Origin: Rhodovulum euryhalinum | GTDB taxonomy: Bacteria; Pseudomonadota; Alphaproteobacteria; Rhodobacterales; Rhodobacteraceae | Direction: 5' to 3' | DNA length: 52,656 bases | Assembly: GCF_004342445.1 (NCBI RefSeq) | Contig: NZ_SLWW01000008.1 | Span: 1-52,656 of the forward strand | Shown here: positions 52,545-52,656 of the stretch, piece by piece | Layout of the letters: the number at the start of each line of letters is the position of its first letter | Position numbering within the stretch: position 1 is the stretch's first letter | Made by a program: the position numbers and the translations under genes | The notes under the pieces: generated by a model | Seen by the model: only the letters and a program-made list of their open reading frames with translations | Database searches by the model: none | What the model was told of the DNA's origin: nothing

Positions 52545-52656
<112 letters not shown>

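Overview
The window is one end of a contig from a GC-rich alphaproteobacterium, most likely in the Rhodobacteraceae. Pointers are the very high GC, the S. meliloti-like order of the chemotaxis operon, a cytochrome c-linked PuuD urate oxidase, TRAP and Liv-type transporters with Tat-type binding proteins, and an intergenic repeat of a kind I associate with this family. The genus cannot be named from the sequence. I saw no rRNA, tRNA, CRISPR array, insertion sequence or phage. The last ~110 bases are almost pure G and look like a sequencing or assembly artefact.

1-9431, chemotaxis. All genes are on the minus strand. A STAS (CheS-like) gene is followed by cheY, cheA, cheW, cheR, a second cheY, a small gene with a DxxxQ motif (CheT-like), and a chemoreceptor cut by the window edge. 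A second complete receptor lies upstream. No cheB or cheD is present.

9592-26703, an uncharacterised N-heterocycle catabolic island. A minus-strand operon with every junction overlapping encodes an FAD subunit, a fused [2Fe-2S]/molybdopterin hydroxylase, a 6-hydroxynicotinate-reductase-like Fe-S protein, a UPF0280 (ApbE-fold) protein and a PF06684 protein. A divergent MarR regulator sits beside it. A Liv-type ABC importer, an unknown membrane protein and a hydantoinase/oxoprolinase pair (hyuA, hyuB) follow. Near-identical palindromes upstream of the hydroxylase operon and of hyuA suggest one regulon. I infer a route of uptake, ring hydroxylation, ring reduction and hydrolysis of the lactam or imide. 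The substrate is unknown.

26700-33930, a secreted protease and peptidoglycan locus. Six minus-strand genes encode a membrane-anchored unknown protein, a GH19-PG_binding-trypsin fusion, two paralogous trypsin-like proteases (one with a long helical C-terminal extension), a beta-propeller/PG-binding protein and a tiny Cys-rich secreted protein.

34059-41011, aerobic urate degradation. It holds an NCS2 permease, ureidoglycolate lyase, ureidoglycine aminohydrolase, an allantoinase/OHCU-decarboxylase fusion, HIU hydrolase, a LysR regulator and PuuD. TTTC-N11-GAAA elements lie in both divergent promoter regions. Allantoate amidohydrolase is not in the window.

41153-47673, a GntR/FCD regulator with a GNAT enzyme, divergent from a polyamine-type ABC importer that ends in an Asp/Glu/hydantoin racemase. 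Given the neighbours, allantoin or another hydantoin is a plausible cargo.

47678-52533, an NDH-2 with a C-terminal cyclic-nucleotide-binding domain, divergent from a three-gene TRAP transporter whose binding protein resembles 2-oxo-acid binders.
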